From Chromohalobacter sp. 11-W (GTDB lineage Bacteria > Pseudomonadota > Gammaproteobacteria > Pseudomonadales > Halomonadaceae), in assembly GCF_029889905.1 (NCBI RefSeq), contig NZ_JARANZ010000011.1:62001-126000 (forward strand): a DNA stretch of 64,000 bases, in the 5' to 3' direction. Below are positions 1 to 8,729 of the stretch, piece by piece (the first letter of the stretch is position 1; each line of letters starts with the position of its first letter). Below the pieces are notes generated by a model. It saw nothing but the letters and a program-made list of their open reading frames with translations, had not been told where the DNA came from and made no database searches. The position numbers and the translations under genes were made by a program.

Positions 1-2
1 GC

Positions 3-140
3 CACGTCGTCGCCTTGCGCCAGCTCTCGATTCCTCTCGGCGTACTCGCCGCCGGTTACTGGTTCCGGGAACGCCTCACCTCGTTACGACTCGGCGCCAT
101 CGCAGTCATGCTCGCGGGGCTAGCGCTCGTCGCGTGGTGA
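3..140 (+). CDS. EamA/DMT-family permease, C-terminal fragment
   Basis: Only the last 45 codons are in the window; the gene starts upstream. The fragment reads as two hydrophobic segments separated by the charged turn WFRERLTSLRLG and ends in a short hydrophobic stretch before TGA. The WFRERLT...GAIAVMLAGLALV pattern is typical of the last two helices of EamA (DMT superfamily) exporters, where a glutamate-arginine turn precedes the final helix. Its stop lies 21 bases inside the 3' end of the opposing LysR gene, so the two are convergent and overlap slightly. Substrate cannot be judged from this piece. Confidence 0.7.
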   Translation, partial: HVVALRQLSIPLGVLAAGYWFRERLTSLRLGAIAVMLAGLALVAW

Positions 141-1028
141 AGTAGGCTTGGAAGTTGGGGCTTCACCTTTCAAGCATGCTTGTCGTGTGCCCAGCACTTC
201 CGACAAGTAATTGAAAAAAGCCATCACTCTGGCGGTACGCCGCAAATCGGGGTGCGTCAACAGCCACAAAGGCGTCTCCAATGAGGCCAGCGACTCCCCG
301 ACTTTCATGAGGCTATCGTCTCCATCGGCGAGATAACACGGCAGGACACCACGCCCCATGCCACTGCGCACTCCTGCCAACATTCCCAACATGCTATCGA
401 CACGATAACGGCATTCATCCTCTACCCCTTCATGAGCCATCCACCGCTCCAGGGCGGGATACCCCAAGTGTGAATCAGGCCCTACCCAAGCGCTTGTCTC
501 AAGGTGGTGCCGATGAACATAGACGGCCTGAGCGATTTGTCCCACTTGGCGACCCACTAGTGTTTCCGGCGGTGATTTCGTCGGCCGAATCGCAATATCC
601 GCATCCCGGTGCGATAAATCATATTCACGATTAGAGACTTCCACTTCTAATACAATGTGAGGGTATTCATGCTGGAAACCTGCGAGGACATCACTCAGCA
701 ATCCCATGAGCAAGGTGTCCGTCGTGGTGACACGCAACGTCCCGGACAACTTGGCATCCCGTCCCACGAGACGCCTTTCAACGGCGTCGATATCTGACGC
801 GACACGCGCCGCAGTCGTCGCTAGATCGTCACCCGCCAGCGTCGGCACATAGCCCGTGCGGTGACGCTCGAATAAGCGTACCCCCAGTTGCGACTCAAGC
901 GCGCCTAAGCGGCGAAATACCGTCGCATGACTGACGCCCAGTTCTCGCCCAGCTCCGGCTAGAGACCCCTGCCGCACGATTGCCAGTACGATCCGTAGAT
1001 CATCCCAAGCCAGACTCTGTGCATTCAT
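120..1028 (-). CDS. LysR-family transcriptional regulator
   Basis: A 302-residue protein with an N-terminal winged helix-turn-helix (WDDLRIVLAIVRQGSLAGAG, then SHATVFRRLGALESQLGVRLFER) followed by a LysR substrate-binding domain. Length is normal for the family. I placed the start at the ATG at 1028, which has GTGAG about 7 bases upstream and leaves the usual short leader before the HTH; in-frame ATGs at 1061 and 1049 would add 11 or 7 residues. It is divergent from the NAD(P)H oxidoreductase gene with about 90 bp between them, the usual layout for a LysR regulator and its target. The C-terminus is somewhat short in the effector domain, and the ligand is unknown. Confidence 0.85.
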   Translation of the reverse strand: MNAQSLAWDDLRIVLAIVRQGSLAGAGRELGVSHATVFRRLGALESQLGVRLFERHRTGYVPTLAGDDLATTAARVASDIDAVERRLVGRDAKLSGTLRVTTTDTLLMGLLSDVLAGFQHEYPHIVLEVEVSNREYDLSHRDADIAIRPTKSPPETLVGRQVGQIAQAVYVHRHHLETSAWVGPDSHLGYPALERWMAHEGVEDECRYRVDSMLGMLAGVRSGMGRGVLPCYLADGDDSLMKVGESLASLETPLWLLTHPDLRRTARVMAFFNYLSEVLGTRQACLKGEAPTSKPTSPRDER

Positions 1029-1115
1029 GCAAATCTCACTTTCATTCATGGAGAATGTCATTTCTTTTATGCAAAGCCTAACGTAATTAGTCTCATGTCG
1101 TTACAAGGCTTTCCC

Positions 1116-1865
1116 ATGAATATTTTGATCGTGCATTGCCATCCTGAGCCACGCTCATTCAATGCGGCATTAAGCAACCTCGCCGTGACTGCATTGACAC
1201 GTGAGGGGCATGACGTCTGTGTTTCAGATCTATACGCCGAAGACTTCGACCCTGTAGAGCGCGCCGAGCACTTCGTCGATCGTGCCGATCCCCACTACTT
1301 CTCGGCACTGACCGAGCAACGTCACCACGTCCAATCAGACACACTACCTGGCGACATCCAACGAGAGATCGACCGACTGCGACACGCCGATCTCATGATC
1401 TTGCAATTCCCTCTGTGGTGGCACGCCCAGCCCGCTATGCTCAAAGGCTGGTTCGATCGTGTATTCGTCTATGGCGGGCTTTACTCGGGCCAACATCGCT
1501 ACGACCGAGGACCGCTAAAGGGCAAGCGGGCTCTCTGTTCGGTCACCACAGGGGCGCCAGCTGCGACGTTTACTCCCGGCGGCCGAAGCGGCGATATCGC
1601 CACCCTGATGTGGCCGATTCTCTGCTCTCTCTATTACGTCGGTTTCGACGTACTTCCCCCACACATCACATACGGCGTGCAGGGTGGTGGCTTGAGCTAT
1701 AAAGACGAGCCTGCCTTCCACGATCACCTGGAACAGGCCAAACACCAGTGGGAGACACGTCTGCGCCACTGGCAAACGGAGAAAGCGATTCCCTTCACCG
1801 GCTGGCAGGACTGGGACGAACAGGGCCAAACCGTGGACGAGCATCCTTTGCGGTGGCGTATATAA
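1116..1865 (+). CDS. Flavodoxin-fold NAD(P)H oxidoreductase (MdaB/KefF/NQO family)
   Basis: A 249-residue protein that begins with the flavodoxin-like strand and FMN/FAD-phosphate loop MNILIVHCHPEPRSFNAAL. The quinone-reductase signature follows: FPLWWHAQPAMLKGWFDRVF around residues 95-115, then a GKRALCSVTTGAP strand. Such enzymes move two electrons from NAD(P)H to quinones, azo or nitro compounds and protect against redox cycling. The start at 1116 is preferred over 1095 because AAGG lies about 7 bases upstream and the protein then starts directly on the first beta strand. The divergent LysR gene is its likely regulator. The exact substrate is not predictable. Confidence 0.85.
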   Translation: MNILIVHCHPEPRSFNAALSNLAVTALTREGHDVCVSDLYAEDFDPVERAEHFVDRADPHYFSALTEQRHHVQSDTLPGDIQREIDRLRHADLMILQFPLWWHAQPAMLKGWFDRVFVYGGLYSGQHRYDRGPLKGKRALCSVTTGAPAATFTPGGRSGDIATLMWPILCSLYYVGFDVLPPHITYGVQGGGLSYKDEPAFHDHLEQAKHQWETRLRHWQTEKAIPFTGWQDWDEQGQTVDEHPLRWRI

Positions 1866-1900
1866 CCACGACATACGCCCTACCGGTTATCCGATAGTCC

Positions 1901-1930
1901 TTGAGCTCGTCCCGACATGGCACCTATCTT
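1901..1930 (+). promoter_or_regulatory. Possible sigma-70 promoter for the small acidic protein
   Basis: TTGAGC, an 18-base spacer and TATCTT lie about 57 bp before the ATG at 1987. Each hexamer matches the consensus at four of six positions, so this is a weak candidate. Confidence 0.3.
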
Positions 1931-1986
1931 GAAGGGACGCGACACATAAAGGTGCCGCGCTTTACTCACGACGAGGAGATGACGAA

Positions 1987-2262
1987 ATGGAAATCATCAT
2001 CGAGAACGCCGGCATGGAAACCGACGAGTTCCACATGATTGCAGGTGGCGAGACGGGGGATGCCTTGCGCAAGACGGCCAAGAACTACCTCGGCAGCCAA
2101 GAAGTCACCGAGCATCAGCTCGAGGAGTTGCGCATGGCGGGCGGCGAAGAATATGAGGCGCTGCGCCGTGACATGACCCAACACGCCTTGAGTGTGGTCA
2201 ACGTCCCCAAGGACACCGCTATCTCGTTGGATATCGCCTTCCAAGGCGGCGCCAAGTCGTAA
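1987..2262 (+). CDS. Small acidic hypothetical protein
   Basis: A 91-residue protein that I do not recognise. It is rich in Glu and Asp (for example SQEVTEHQLEELRMAGGEEYEALRRD), has no membrane segment or signal peptide, and looks alpha-helical in the middle with a more beta-like end (SVVNVPKDTAISLDIAFQGG). GAGGAG lies 7 bases before the ATG, so it is probably expressed. It stands alone between two genes, with a candidate promoter upstream and a strong hairpin 26 bp after its stop. No function is proposed. Confidence 0.7.
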   Translation: MEIIIENAGMETDEFHMIAGGETGDALRKTAKNYLGSQEVTEHQLEELRMAGGEEYEALRRDMTQHALSVVNVPKDTAISLDIAFQGGAKS

Positions 2263-2287
2263 TATCCGTAGATAATGCGTTGTAAGA

Positions 2288-2316
2288 AATTATGGGAGCG
2301 ACGCGCTCCCATAATT
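2288..2316 (+). terminator. Perfect 13-bp inverted repeat, probable terminator
   Basis: Arms AATTATGGGAGCG and CGCTCCCATAATT are separated by ACG. The A-rich 5' side and T-rich 3' side make it a possible bidirectional terminator behind the small acidic protein. A proper U-tract is missing. Confidence 0.55.
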
Positions 2317-2402
2317 CAGGCCGCCTAGATCATGATGAATCCCGCCCTGGCCTGATCGACCCGCTATCATTGAAGATGCCTACCTTGTCGCGAGGAGCGT
2401 GT

Positions 2403-2801
2403 ATGACCCCACGCCACGACCCAATCGAAGAGACGCCCCTGTCCGATACCGGCGACCTTGTACCGGGAGGAACGGTCGATTACGCAGACACGTTCCAGGA
2501 GCAACGTTTCTGGCACAAGATCACCCGCTACGGGCGTCGCGCTGGTCGCGAAGTCACGCGACGAGCGCTGCAACTGTACTTTGTGCTGCAGCGTCCCGAC
2601 GTTCCGGTATGGGCGAAGACCACGATCTTTGGCGCATTGGGGTATTTCATCTCGCCGCTGGACGCGATTCCCGACCTGATCCCTGCGGGCGGTTATGTCG
2701 ACGACGCCAGTGTGCTCGGCGCCGCGCTGATCGCAGTGTCGGTCTACATCGACGACGACGTCAAAGCGCGTGCCGACAACGCCATGCCCAAGTGGTTGTG
2801 A
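2403..2801 (+). CDS. YkvA family (DUF1232) membrane-associated protein
   Basis: A 132-residue protein carrying the DUF1232 core: AKTTIFGALGYFISPLDAIPDLIPAGGYVDDASVLGAAL at roughly residues 72-110, the SPxDxIPDxIPxxGYxDD signature of YkvA-like proteins. One hydrophobic hairpin is likely membrane-embedded; the N-terminal 60 residues are polar. The start at 2403 has GAGGAG 6 bases upstream; a longer frame from 2292 would begin inside the upstream hairpin and is rejected. The molecular role of this family is not known. Confidence 0.85.
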   Translation: MTPRHDPIEETPLSDTGDLVPGGTVDYADTFQEQRFWHKITRYGRRAGREVTRRALQLYFVLQRPDVPVWAKTTIFGALGYFISPLDAIPDLIPAGGYVDDASVLGAALIAVSVYIDDDVKARADNAMPKWL

Positions 2802-2811
2802 GTGCCCATAG

Positions 2812-2839
2812 AAAAAGCCCCTGACGATGTCAGAGGCTT
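2812..2839 (-). terminator. Intrinsic terminator of fpr
   Basis: Read on the minus strand, an 11-bp stem (AAGCC, one mismatch, CTGAC) with a 3-base loop is followed directly by TTTTTC. It lies about 30 bp beyond the fpr stop and can also serve the convergent YkvA gene. Confidence 0.8.
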
Positions 2840-2868
2840 CTCGTGTCACGCCGGAACACTGCCGTCGA

Positions 2869-3645
2869 TCACTTCTCGACGAAGGCACGCTCGATGACGT
2901 AGTCGCCAGGCTCGCCCATGCGCGGGGAAATGTTGAAGCCCAGTTCATCGAGCATGGCGCTGGTGTCGTCGAGCATCGCCGGGCTGCCGCAGATCATCGC
3001 GCGGTCCTGCTTGGGATCGAGCTCGGGGAGGCCAGTATCGGCGAAGAGCTTGCCGCTACGGATATGATCGGTCAGACGCCCCATGGTGTGGAATTCTTCA
3101 CGCGTTACCGTGGGATAGTAGACCAACTTCTCGCTGATCTCCTCGCCCAGGTACTCGTGAGCCGGCAGTTCCTTGGTGATGAAATCGGCATAGGCCAGCT
3201 CGCTGACGGTACGCACGCCGTGGATCAGCACGATCTTCTCGAAGCGTTCGTAGACTTCCGGATCCTGGATGAGGCTCATGAACGGCGCCAGGCCGGTGCC
3301 AGTGGATAGCAGGTATAAATTGCGACCCGGCAACAGATCATCGACGACCAGCGTGCCGGTAGGCTTGCGGCTGACCATGATTTGATCGCCGACTTTGAGA
3401 TGCTGCAGCCGAGAGGTCAGCGGGCCGTCCTGCACCTTGATGCTGAAGAACTCAAGATGGTCTTCGTAGTTGGGGCTGGCCACCGAGTAGGCCCGCAGCA
3501 GCGGCTTGCTGTCGGCTTCCAGACCGATCATCACGAACTGGCCGTTCTTGAAGCGCAGGCTACGCTCGCGAGTGGTGCGGAAGCTGAACAGGGTATCGTT
3601 CCAGTGATGAACGCTGAGAACTTCTTCGAGTGCCAGTTTACTCAC
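2869..3645 (-). CDS. fpr: Ferredoxin--NADP(+) reductase
   Basis: A 258-residue FAD enzyme that exchanges electrons between NADPH and ferredoxin or flavodoxin in the cytoplasm. The FAD-binding RAYS motif is at residues 51-54, the NADP-phosphate loop STGTGLAPF at 114-122, and a CGSPAML nicotinamide-side motif is near 218. The protein ends in VIERAFVEK, as in the short bacterial FprA class. Length is standard. It is divergent from a LysR gene whose product resembles FinR, known in Pseudomonas to activate fpr under oxidative and sulfite stress. A 10-bp-arm palindrome lies in the shared promoter region. Confidence 0.95.
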   Translation of the reverse strand: MSKLALEEVLSVHHWNDTLFSFRTTRERSLRFKNGQFVMIGLEADSKPLLRAYSVASPNYEDHLEFFSIKVQDGPLTSRLQHLKVGDQIMVSRKPTGTLVVDDLLPGRNLYLLSTGTGLAPFMSLIQDPEVYERFEKIVLIHGVRTVSELAYADFITKELPAHEYLGEEISEKLVYYPTVTREEFHTMGRLTDHIRSGKLFADTGLPELDPKQDRAMICGSPAMLDDTSAMLDELGFNISPRMGEPGDYVIERAFVEK

Positions 3646-3746
3646 GACCGCTCCTTAACCTTATAACCGGAAAGCATTATCTGCTGAAATTGAAGTTGCA
3701 CCAATTATAAGACTGACCCAATATATCTGTTAAATGAATTGTATGG

Positions 3747-3772
3747 ATATCGGTTATCTACCTAGCCGATAT
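3747..3772. promoter_or_regulatory. Probable FinR-type LysR operator between fpr and its regulator
   Basis: ATATCGGTTA and TAGCCGATAT form 10-bp arms with one mismatch around the 6-base spacer TCTACC. It lies 32 bp before the LysR start and about 100 bp before fpr, the expected place for autoregulation and activation by a LysR protein. Confidence 0.6.
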
Positions 3773-3804
3773 ACAACGGTCGATGAGACCGCCAGGAGAT
3801 CGCC

Positions 3805-4731
3805 ATGCGTTACACCCTGCGCCAGCTCGAAGTCTTCGTCGCCATCGCTCAGCATGAAAGCGTGTCCCGCGCGGCACAGCGCCTGGCGATGTCACAGTCC
3901 GCCACCAGCACCGCCCTCGCGGAGCTGGAACGGCAATTCGACTGCCAACTGCTCGACCGCATCGGCAAGCGACTCAAGCTCAATGCGCTGGGCTTTCAGT
4001 TGCTGCCCAAGGCCGTGGCACTGCTCGATCGGGGTGAGGAAATCGAAGAGCTGCTCAAGGGCCAGCGCGGCATCGGGTCTCTGGATGTCGGCGCGACGCT
4101 GACCATCGGCAACTATCTGGCGACGCTGCTGATCAGCGACTTCATGCGTCATCATCCGGGCAGTCGCGTGCGTCTGCATGTGCGCAACACGGCTTCCATC
4201 GTCGAACGCATCGCCCATCACGAGCTGGATCTCGGCCTGATCGAAGGCGACTGTCAGCACGAGGATATCGTCATGCAGCCCTGGGTCGAGGACGAGCTCA
4301 CGGTCTTCTGTTCGCCACGGCACCCATTGGCCAGCGCCGGGGAGGCGGATCTTGAAGCGCTGATGCGCGAGGACTGGATCATGCGCGAGGAGGGCTCGGG
4401 CACGCGGCGTACGCTGGATCAGGCGATGCGCCACCGGCGTGGCCGGCTCAATGTGCTGCTCGAGCTGGAGCACACCGAGGCCATCAAGCGTGCGGTGGAA
4501 TCGGGGCTTGGCATCGGCTGTGTCTCGCACCTGGCCCTGCGCGACGCCTTCCGACGCGGCAGCCTGGTGCCCATCGCCACGCCGGCACTCGACCTGACGC
4601 GCCAATTCGCCTTCATCTGGCATCGGCACAAATATCTGACCACCGCCATCCGCGAATTCCTGCGTCTATGCCGCGAGATGACCGCCGGCGTCCAGCGCAG
4701 CGACGAAATCGACTTGCCAGCCGTGCCTTAA
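3805..4731 (+). CDS. finR: LysR-family regulator, FinR-like
   Basis: A 308-residue LysR protein. The HTH is at residues 1-60 (TLRQLEVFVAIAQHESVSRAAQ, MSQSATSTALAELERQF), with a CysB/CbbR-type effector domain after residue 90. AGGAG lies 6 bases before the ATG. Its divergent placement against fpr is the arrangement of Pseudomonas finR, which is needed for induction of fpr by superoxide generators and sulfite. The finR name rests on this synteny and general similarity, so the symbol is tentative. The intergenic palindrome is the probable binding site. Confidence 0.8.
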   Translation: MRYTLRQLEVFVAIAQHESVSRAAQRLAMSQSATSTALAELERQFDCQLLDRIGKRLKLNALGFQLLPKAVALLDRGEEIEELLKGQRGIGSLDVGATLTIGNYLATLLISDFMRHHPGSRVRLHVRNTASIVERIAHHELDLGLIEGDCQHEDIVMQPWVEDELTVFCSPRHPLASAGEADLEALMREDWIMREEGSGTRRTLDQAMRHRRGRLNVLLELEHTEAIKRAVESGLGIGCVSHLALRDAFRRGSLVPIATPALDLTRQFAFIWHRHKYLTTAIREFLRLCREMTAGVQRSDEIDLPAVP

Positions 4732-4734
4732 ATC

Positions 4735-4763
4735 AAAAAAACCCACCGGCGTATACCGGTGGG
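4735..4763 (-). terminator. Intrinsic terminator of the chemoreceptor gene
   Basis: An 8-bp stem CCCACCGG/CCGGTGGG with a 6-base loop is followed on the minus strand by seven T residues. It also separates this gene from the convergent LysR gene. Confidence 0.85.
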
Positions 4764-4788
4764 CCTTGGCGGCGCGTGGAAATACCGG

Positions 4789-6630
4789 TTAGGTCTTGGT
4801 CAACGCCGGGCGTGTTTGCGTGTGTCCGTCTTCACGCAAGCTGAAACGGCCCACGACCTCGGCCAAGCGTGCGGCTTGGTCGCGCATCTGCTCGGCGGCA
4901 ACAGTGGATTCCTCGACCATCGAGGCGTTGTGCTGGGTCATTTGATCAAGGTCGTTGACGGCCTGGTTGACCTGGGTCACGCCTTGGCTTTGTTCCTGCG
5001 TGGCAGCGTTGATCTCGGCGAGGACGTCGGAGACCCGCGCCACGGCGGTGACGATTTCCTGCATGCTGTCACCCGCCGTGCGCACGAGCTCGGTGCCTTC
5101 ACGGGTTTTGGTCACCGAGGTGTCGATCAGCTTCTTGATGTCATCGGCCGCCGTGGCCGAGCGACTCGCGAGTTGGCGTACCTCACTGGCAACCACTGCG
5201 AAACCGCGCCCTTGCTCGCCGGCCCGCGCCGCTTCGACCGAGGCGTTGAGCGCCAACAGGTTGGTCTGGAAGGCGATCTCGTCGATCAAGCGCACGATGT
5301 CGGAAATCTGCGTCGCCTGGGTGTTGACCTCCTCCATGGTGTCGACGGCCTGGCGCGCGACGTCGCCGCCATGATTAGCGACGCTCGTCGCTTCCCGGGA
5401 GAGCTGATCGGCCTGACGCGCAGATTGTGCGGTGTTTTCCACGGTGCTGGCGATCTGCTCCATGGCGGTGGAACTTTCCTGAAGGTTGGAGGCGGCCTGC
5501 TCGGTGCGCCGCGAGAGATCCTGGCTGCCGTGGGCGATTTCGCTGGAGGCCTCGCTCACTGAGGTGCTGCTGGCACGGACTTCGAGCAACACATCGTTGA
5601 CGGCATCGGCGAAGCCATTGAAGCCTTGGGCGATTTGCGCGACTTCGTCGCGGCCATCGATCTCGAGCCGGCGTGTCAGATCGCCTTCGCCGGAGGCGAT
5701 ATCGAACATGGCATCACGCGCCAGACGCAGGCGCCGGAAGACGGGGGAAAGCAGCGCCCACAGCAGCAAGCCGGCGATCAGGCCAGACAAGACCATCGCG
5801 ATAAGCGTGGAATGCAGCACGCCTTGCACGCCGGCGTTGGCTTCGGCGAGGTCCAGCGCGATGATCAAGCGCCAGTTGGTTTCCGGCACTGTCACAGCAT
5901 ATAGGAGGACCTCGCGGCCATCGATGGTGGCTTCTTTGGGTTGCCCTTCGCGCGCCAGCGTGTCCAGCCATTCCGGTGTCAGGCTGTCATCCAGCGCTGT
6001 GGCCGGCTCCAGGGCCAGGTCGGCATCGCGATAGGCGACGATATCGCTGTCGCGGTTGACCAGCAGCGCGAAGCTGGCATCGGTGGGATGAATCGAGGTC
6101 ACGTTGTCGGTCACGTTGGCCAAGCTGACATCGGCGCCAATCACCGCCTGAGTGTCGCCGTCTTCGCTCACCGGTGTGGCGAAAGAGACCACTAGGCTGT
6201 CGGTCACCATGTCCAGGTAAGGCGGACTGACCACGGTATCGCCTGTTTCCACGGCCGATTGATACCAGGGGCGCTGGGTCGGATCGTAATCTTCCGGCGG
6301 TTGCCAGTTGTCGTTGGTGATCAGACGCTTGTCCGGCAGGCCGACGTAGACCTGACTGAAGTCGCCGGCCTCCGCCGCTTGCTGCAAAGCGGGTATCAGT
6401 CCATCGCCGTCGAGCGCCGGGGGCAGCGCCTCGATCAGGCGCTTCTTGCTCATGGCCCAGTCTTCGATGGCATCGACATGGCCGCGTGCCACGGCGCTCA
6501 GCGTATCGATATTGGTCGTGCGCTGATGCTGACTCACCAGCCAGTAACTGACGCCGCCGGTCGCGGCCAAGGCAACCAGGATCATGGCGACGCAGGCCAC
6601 CATGATCCGGGTGCGAAGCGATGTGAACAT
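4789..6630 (-). CDS. Methyl-accepting chemotaxis protein with dCache sensor
   Basis: A 613-residue chemoreceptor. A first membrane helix (residues about 10-32) precedes a 230-residue periplasmic sensor of the dCache type ([19 protein letters not shown] and the later GADVSL stretch). A second helix near 270-293, a HAMP domain and a long coiled-coil signalling domain follow. The hairpin tip that contacts CheA/CheW is the highly conserved [21 protein letters not shown] at about 440-460. There is no C-terminal NWETF-type CheR tether. dCache receptors of this layout often sense amino acids or other small ligands, but the ligand here is unknown. A FliA promoter lies just upstream and a strong terminator follows. 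Confidence 0.95.
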   Translation of the reverse strand: MFTSLRTRIMVACVAMILVALAATGGVSYWLVSQHQRTTNIDTLSAVARGHVDAIEDWAMSKKRLIEALPPALDGDGLIPALQQAAEAGDFSQVYVGLPDKRLITNDNWQPPEDYDPTQRPWYQSAVETGDTVVSPPYLDMVTDSLVVSFATPVSEDGDTQAVIGADVSLANVTDNVTSIHPTDASFALLVNRDSDIVAYRDADLALEPATALDDSLTPEWLDTLAREGQPKEATIDGREVLLYAVTVPETNWRLIIALDLAEANAGVQGVLHSTLIAMVLSGLIAGLLLWALLSPVFRRLRLARDAMFDIASGEGDLTRRLEIDGRDEVAQIAQGFNGFADAVNDVLLEVRASSTSVSEASSEIAHGSQDLSRRTEQAASNLQESSTAMEQIASTVENTAQSARQADQLSREATSVANHGGDVARQAVDTMEEVNTQATQISDIVRLIDEIAFQTNLLALNASVEAARAGEQGRGFAVVASEVRQLASRSATAADDIKKLIDTSVTKTREGTELVRTAGDSMQEIVTAVARVSDVLAEINAATQEQSQGVTQVNQAVNDLDQMTQHNASMVEESTVAAEQMRDQAARLAEVVGRFSLREDGHTQTRPALTKT

Positions 6631-6666
6631 TAATGAGTGCCTATCGTTGGGGGATGCCTCTTTTGA

Positions 6667-6693
6667 TTAACGGCACTCATGGAAAAAACTTTA
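6667..6693 (-). promoter_or_regulatory. Sigma-28 (FliA) flagellar-class promoter
   Basis: On the minus strand TAAAGTTT, an 11-base spacer and GCCGTTAA match the enterobacterial FliA consensus (TAAAGTTT-N11-GCCGATAA, from memory) at 15 of 16 positions. It ends about 37 bp before the chemoreceptor ATG, giving a short leader. Confidence 0.85.
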
Positions 6694-6730
6694 AGCGAGA
6701 CTTTTATTCATTTTTATTCGAATTTTCACA

Positions 6731-7165
6731 TCAATTGAGGGGCGGGCGAAACTTCTCGGCCAACTCTTCCTCGTCGGCACTCGATAAGTCCTTATCCAAG
6801 GTATGGATGACACAGGACTGAGTCGGCTTGTCGAGTTTCTGACGAATCAGACCCAAGAAATGCGGCGCGGCGGCAATGATGAACTCATCGGCTTTCCCTT
6901 GAGTGCGCGCCTGGCGGAGATAGTCGGCGACCTCCTTGGCGAAGAAAGCAGCATGCTTTTCCATCGTGGCATCGTCATTGCCGGACTGACGCGGCGAATG
7001 CGATCCCGCATCGTCGGACTCGCCTTTTCCACCCGTACGCAGATCGCCGGTATGCAAACGGCCCTCGGGATGAATCAACGTATCGACTTCACTAACCACG
7101 CCGGCTTGATGCGCGAAAACACGCGCACGCGAGGCATTGGCGGTCACGATATAACGTTTGTTCAT
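6731..7165 (-). CDS. Host-attachment protein family (baeRF-like) protein
   Basis: A 144-residue protein beginning MNKRYIVTANASRARVF, the signature N-terminus of the Host_attach family: a strand, then NASRARVF. The C-terminal half contains FIIAAAPHFLGLIRQKL, also family-typical. A low-complexity Gly/Asp/Ser segment (residues 45-65) joins the halves. The family resembles archaeal/eukaryotic release-factor-like folds and was named from an Agrobacterium attachment gene; the biochemical role is uncertain. AAGGAG lies 7 bases before the ATG at 7165, so longer frames upstream are not used. Confidence 0.8.
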   Translation of the reverse strand: MNKRYIVTANASRARVFAHQAGVVSEVDTLIHPEGRLHTGDLRTGGKGESDDAGSHSPRQSGNDDATMEKHAAFFAKEVADYLRQARTQGKADEFIIAAAPHFLGLIRQKLDKPTQSCVIHTLDKDLSSADEEELAEKFRPPLN

Positions 7166-7431
7166 GTCTGACTCCTTGATCGGGGGTTCACCGGCATCTC
7201 GGGGCAACGGCGCCTCCTGCACCGCTGATGTCCGGCCGCCTCTTTGCACTAACGGCGGCTCTTCAAGCATCGAAACCCAGCGTATTTCTGTCAACCTCGC
7301 GGCAGGCGTCGGTGCGCCGCGACATCCGCGTGGCATGACAACAACAGGTTCACGCTTGACGCAAACCTGCTAACATCGCGTCGCTGGACAGGAGTCACCG
7401 GCTACGAGCGCTATCTGCCAAGGAGAGCGAC

Positions 7432-7896
7432 ATGCGCGATTTTATCTTGATGCGTCGCCCACTACCGCGACGGACGTTGATCTTTTCTCATTGTGTGCTG
7501 CAAATCGGCCTGCTGTTGGCCGGCGGCGCGTGGCTATGGCGCCATTCACCGGCGGCAAACGGGCTATCGTGGCAGGCAAGCTGGCCGATGCTGACGCTCG
7601 GCGGGGGTGTGCTGCTGCTCGCCATGGCGTTGGTGCGTCTATTCGCCGAGTTATGGATGGCACCGCATCACATGCAGGCCCGCCGAGGCGGTTTTGCCCC
7701 CGGCGACGTAATGACGCGCGCCATCGACCGGCGCCCGGCCATGCACGACCCAGAACAGGCCTGGATTGGCACGGCGAAGCCGCTCGACCCCGATGAAGGC
7801 GTGGTAGGCCAAGCGCGCGTGACGCAGCCCCGTCAGCCAGCCACTGCGAAACGCCAGCCCGCTTCTCCCTCCCAACGTCAGGAACCCAGCCTCTAG
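7432..7896 (+). CDS. Hypothetical two-helix membrane protein
   Basis: A 154-residue protein of unknown family. Two hydrophobic helices are visible at about residues 17-36 and 50-70, followed by a basic, proline- and glutamine-rich tail (VTQPRQPATAKRQPASPSQRQ) that is probably disordered and cytoplasmic. GGAGA lies about 8 bases before the ATG. It stands alone between convergent genes. The preceding 265 bp hold no recognisable gene or clear promoter. Confidence 0.6.
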   Translation: MRDFILMRRPLPRRTLIFSHCVLQIGLLLAGGAWLWRHSPAANGLSWQASWPMLTLGGGVLLLAMALVRLFAELWMAPHHMQARRGGFAPGDVMTRAIDRRPAMHDPEQAWIGTAKPLDPDEGVVGQARVTQPRQPATAKRQPASPSQRQEPSL

Positions 7897-7916
7897 CGAT
7901 TGAGCATGTCGCCCCG

Positions 7917-8684
<768 letters not shown>

Positions 8685-8729
8685 GATGAAGTTCCTTGGC
8701 GTTATCGTTATTGGTTTAGTCGTTGTGGT

